Source: an uncultured Bacilli bacterium (GTDB taxonomy: Bacteria > Bacillota_I > Bacilli_A > RF39 > UBA660). Taken from it: a DNA stretch of 7,348 nt. The notes beneath the pieces are model-generated. The model ran no database searches. It had not been told where the DNA came from and saw only the letters and a program-made list of their open reading frames with translations. The position numbers and the translations under genes are program-made. The stretch is taken from contig CAKOHL010000058.1 of NCBI GenBank assembly GCA_934085635.1, positions 1 through 7,348 on the forward strand, given 5' to 3'. Of this stretch, positions 4,936 to 7,348 are shown one piece after another. Numbering within the stretch: the first letter of the stretch is position 1; each line of letters opens with the position of its first letter.

Positions 4936-6228
4936 TTAACTTTTAAAAGTTACTAACGCATTAAATGCTTTTTCAAGATTGTTACTTTCATATTCTTCTT
5001 TGATTGTTTTTAAATCAGTTGTATAACTATCTAATGTTTCGATAGTCATTGCACAAAATGAACCATCTAGTTTTATATCATTTGTAGTTGGGACTAATCT
5101 TCCAATTTTTGTACTAAATTTAAAACCGTGTTTTATTTCAGATATCATATCTGTTGCTGATCCATCACTTCCATATCCTACATCCTCGTAATCGACTCCT
5201 AGTGATTGATAACCTGTTATGTTTGATACAATTCCACCTACTTTTGAACATATCCTATTATATTCTGAACTTAAGTCAGGTTTGCCGTGATATATTACTC
5301 TACCTGCACTATGAACTGCAGCATAGATGTGAGCGTCTTTTTGATATTTATACATAAAGTATATTAAGGCTTTTGTTTCTGGTTCTGAAGCTAATTCATC
5401 GCCTGGAAAATATGCAAGTCTTTCTGTGCTTTTTTTTGTTGATAACGTAGTTGATGGAGTATACTTCTTAAAATATAAACCACCATTTCTAGATGGAAAA
5501 TTTCTATTTAAGTCTACACCGTTTATGTTTGCTTTATAATATTCCTGCTCTATGTCGCTATCATTTTGGTAAACATATGAGTTTTTATTATTAATAGTGC
5601 TTTTTCCACCTATTGTATAGTCATACCCATCTGGATTTATTGTTGGAACTATTACTATTTTATTATTTTCAAGTAAGTTCATAACATCTTTGTTTCCTTT
5701 TTCGTATAAATTTACTAAATTTACCGCATATTTAGTTAGGTATAACAGTGGTGCTATTTCAGCTGCATGAATGTTACCTTCAAACATAGTAACTTTACTA
5801 CCTTTTCCTATTTCAATAATATATATATTTCTACCATCAAAACTTTTTCCTATATTTTCTAGTTTGACTATGTCCGATTTATTAAGGTCATTAAATATGT
5901 TTTCAATTTCTGCATATCTTAATTTCTTTTCAAAATTATAATTTATTTGTTTATAACTACCTACTTTATTAACATAATTTTCGTTTTTGTCTAAAATGGT
6001 TTTAAAATTATTAACATTCATTCCATTTGAAACATATTTTATATCATTTGAATATGTATAATTAATATCAGTTATATATTCCGAATAATCATTTTGAACT
6101 TCATTAGTTTTTTCTGTTGATAAGTATGACTTTATAAACAAATAAATAAATGGCGCAAGTATTATTATCATTAATAAGCGTTTTGCTTCTTTAGTTAATT
6201 TTCTCCTTTTTTTTCTTTTTTTTGCCAC
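4936..6228 (-). CDS. Membrane-anchored M14 zinc carboxypeptidase
   Basis: This is a predicted metallopeptidase of the M14 family, which includes carboxypeptidase T and the gamma-D-glutamyl-diamino acid endopeptidases that trim wall peptides. Counting from the preferred GTG at 6228 (430 residues), a basic start (KKRKKRRK) and one hydrophobic segment (about 18-36) form an N-terminal anchor, placing the rest outside. The M14 domain (about 100-405) has the zinc motif HAAE (H154, E157), VDLNRNFP with the substrate-binding R242, GDELASEPETKAL, the third zinc ligand in AAVHSAG (H306), and the catalytic Glu in MTIE (E397). All key residues are present. A GTG at 6237, in frame, overlaps the AGGTGA ribosome site (6239-6234) that serves the GTG at 6228, so it is disfavoured. 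The gene lies between 5S rRNA and tRNA-His. Substrate is not determinable by eye; a wall or peptide-scavenging role is inferred. Confidence 0.92.
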   Translation of the reverse strand: MAKKRKKRRKLTKEAKRLLMIIILAPFIYLFIKSYLSTEKTNEVQNDYSEYITDINYTYSNDIKYVSNGMNVNNFKTILDKNENYVNKVGSYKQINYNFEKKLRYAEIENIFNDLNKSDIVKLENIGKSFDGRNIYIIEIGKGSKVTMFEGNIHAAEIAPLLYLTKYAVNLVNLYEKGNKDVMNLLENNKIVIVPTINPDGYDYTIGGKSTINNKNSYVYQNDSDIEQEYYKANINGVDLNRNFPSRNGGLYFKKYTPSTTLSTKKSTERLAYFPGDELASEPETKALIYFMYKYQKDAHIYAAVHSAGRVIYHGKPDLSSEYNRICSKVGGIVSNITGYQSLGVDYEDVGYGSDGSATDMISEIKHGFKFSTKIGRLVPTTNDIKLDGSFCAMTIETLDSYTTDLKTIKEEYESNNLEKAFNALVTFKS

Positions 6229-6247
6229 TTCTATCACCTACTATATA

Positions 6248-6276
6248 ATAATACCATAAAAGTATATTTTTTTAAA
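6248..6276 (-). promoter_or_regulatory. Probable extended -10 promoter of the carboxypeptidase gene
   Basis: On the - strand TTTAAA (6276-6271), a 17-base spacer and TATTAT (6253-6248) preceded by TGG (an extended -10) predict a start near 6241. That leaves a leader of only about 13 bases, almost all ribosome site, and would exclude the GTG at 6237 as the start codon. The ATGGTAT core is shared with the element ahead of 5S rRNA. Confidence 0.55.
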
Positions 6277-6300
6277 CAAAAAAAACCAGCAACTTGCTAT
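6277..6300 (-). terminator. Probable rRNA operon terminator merged with the 5S 3' end
   Basis: On the - strand a run of eight T starts directly after the 5S 3' end (6285-6278). No separate GC-rich hairpin is present. The stem is either the small palindrome AGCAAGTTGCT (6299-6289) or the 5S closing helix itself. Assignment as a terminator is tentative. Confidence 0.4.
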
Positions 6301-6388
6301 TTTCGCTTACACTATCTTCGCCGTAAAAGTGCTTAACTTCTGTGTTCGAGATGGGAACAGGTGTGTCCACTTTGCTATCGTCACTGAT
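6286..6388 (-). rRNA. rrf: 5S ribosomal RNA, unusually short
   Basis: The - strand carries the conserved 5S core (GACGATAGC, ACACACCTGTTCCCAT, CGAACACAGAAGTTAAGC) and a 7-bp closing helix, CAGTGAC with GTTGCTG (with wobble pairs), that fixes the ends near 6386-6388 and 6286-6287. The length is about 100-103 bases, against about 116 in Bacillus. The missing part is helix IV: after GAAGATAGT only GTAA remains before GCGAAAATAGC. It is the third gene of the 23S-5S part of an rRNA operon, about 65 bases after 23S. A promoter-like element precedes it. Exact ends are uncertain by a few bases. Confidence 0.93.
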
Positions 6389-6395
6389 CAAAAAT

Positions 6396-6424
6396 ATTAT
6401 ACCATAATTGTTCTCTCAAAACAA
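6396..6424 (-). promoter_or_regulatory. Promoter-like element in the 23S-5S spacer
   Basis: On the - strand a perfect TATAAT (6401-6396) is preceded by TGG (extended -10), with TTGTTT (6424-6419) 17 bases further up. Transcription would begin near 6389, the mature 5S 5' end. A small stem-loop, TTGTT/AACAA (6424-6408), overlaps the -35 and could instead be an rRNA processing feature. Confidence 0.45.
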
Positions 6425-6454
6425 GATAATGTGATAAATTTCAAATTAAAATTG

Positions 6455-7348
<894 letters not shown>

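Overview
The window is AT-rich Firmicutes-type DNA. The likely host is an uncultured low-GC lineage of Bacilli, near Erysipelotrichia, RF39 or the walled relatives of Mollicutes. Evidence for this is the very AT-rich coding sequence, Shine-Dalgarno sites built on GGAGG or AGGTGA, short A/T-flanked intrinsic terminators, and a 5S rRNA with a mollicute-like shortened helix IV. The genetic code looks standard: the ligase gene ends in TGA with the next gene starting on top of it, and Trp is TGG. Placement below phylum rests on recall of 5S features, not on a search.

Left part (1-3475): the 3' end of an unidentified + strand gene meets, at a shared hairpin terminator, a small three-helix holin-like gene on the - strand (82-372). 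Diverging from that is a compact three-gene + strand operon for bacterial non-homologous end joining (NHEJ): Ku (472-1218), a stand-alone LigD-type ATP-dependent ligase (1211-2095), and a fused LigD 3'-phosphoesterase plus primase-polymerase (2095-3444). The genes overlap by 8 and 1 bases and are probably translationally coupled. Together they carry all the parts of a bacterial LigD, but split as Lig // PE-Pol. Ku would bind the ends, Pol fill in (often with ribonucleotides), PE trim 3' ends, and Lig seal. The operon terminator lies inside the 3' end of the convergent neighbour.

Middle (3445-4795): a - strand lysis pair, a second holin-like gene (4371-4700) followed after 2 bases by an M15-family peptidoglycan peptidase with SH3-like and coiled-coil parts (3445-4368). 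The two holin-like proteins are paralogues (35 of 90 aligned residues identical by hand count), so the NHEJ operon sits between two copies of a phage-type membrane gene. This suggests a prophage remnant or a phage-borne repair module.

Right part (4758-7348), all - strand: the 3' third of 23S rRNA, 5S rRNA, a membrane-anchored M14 zinc carboxypeptidase, tRNA-His with its own strong promoter, and a strong terminator. The tRNA-His has an unusual A19-U56 pair in place of the near-universal G19-C56. The 5S has lost most of helix IV and is preceded by a promoter-like element placed to start at its 5' end.
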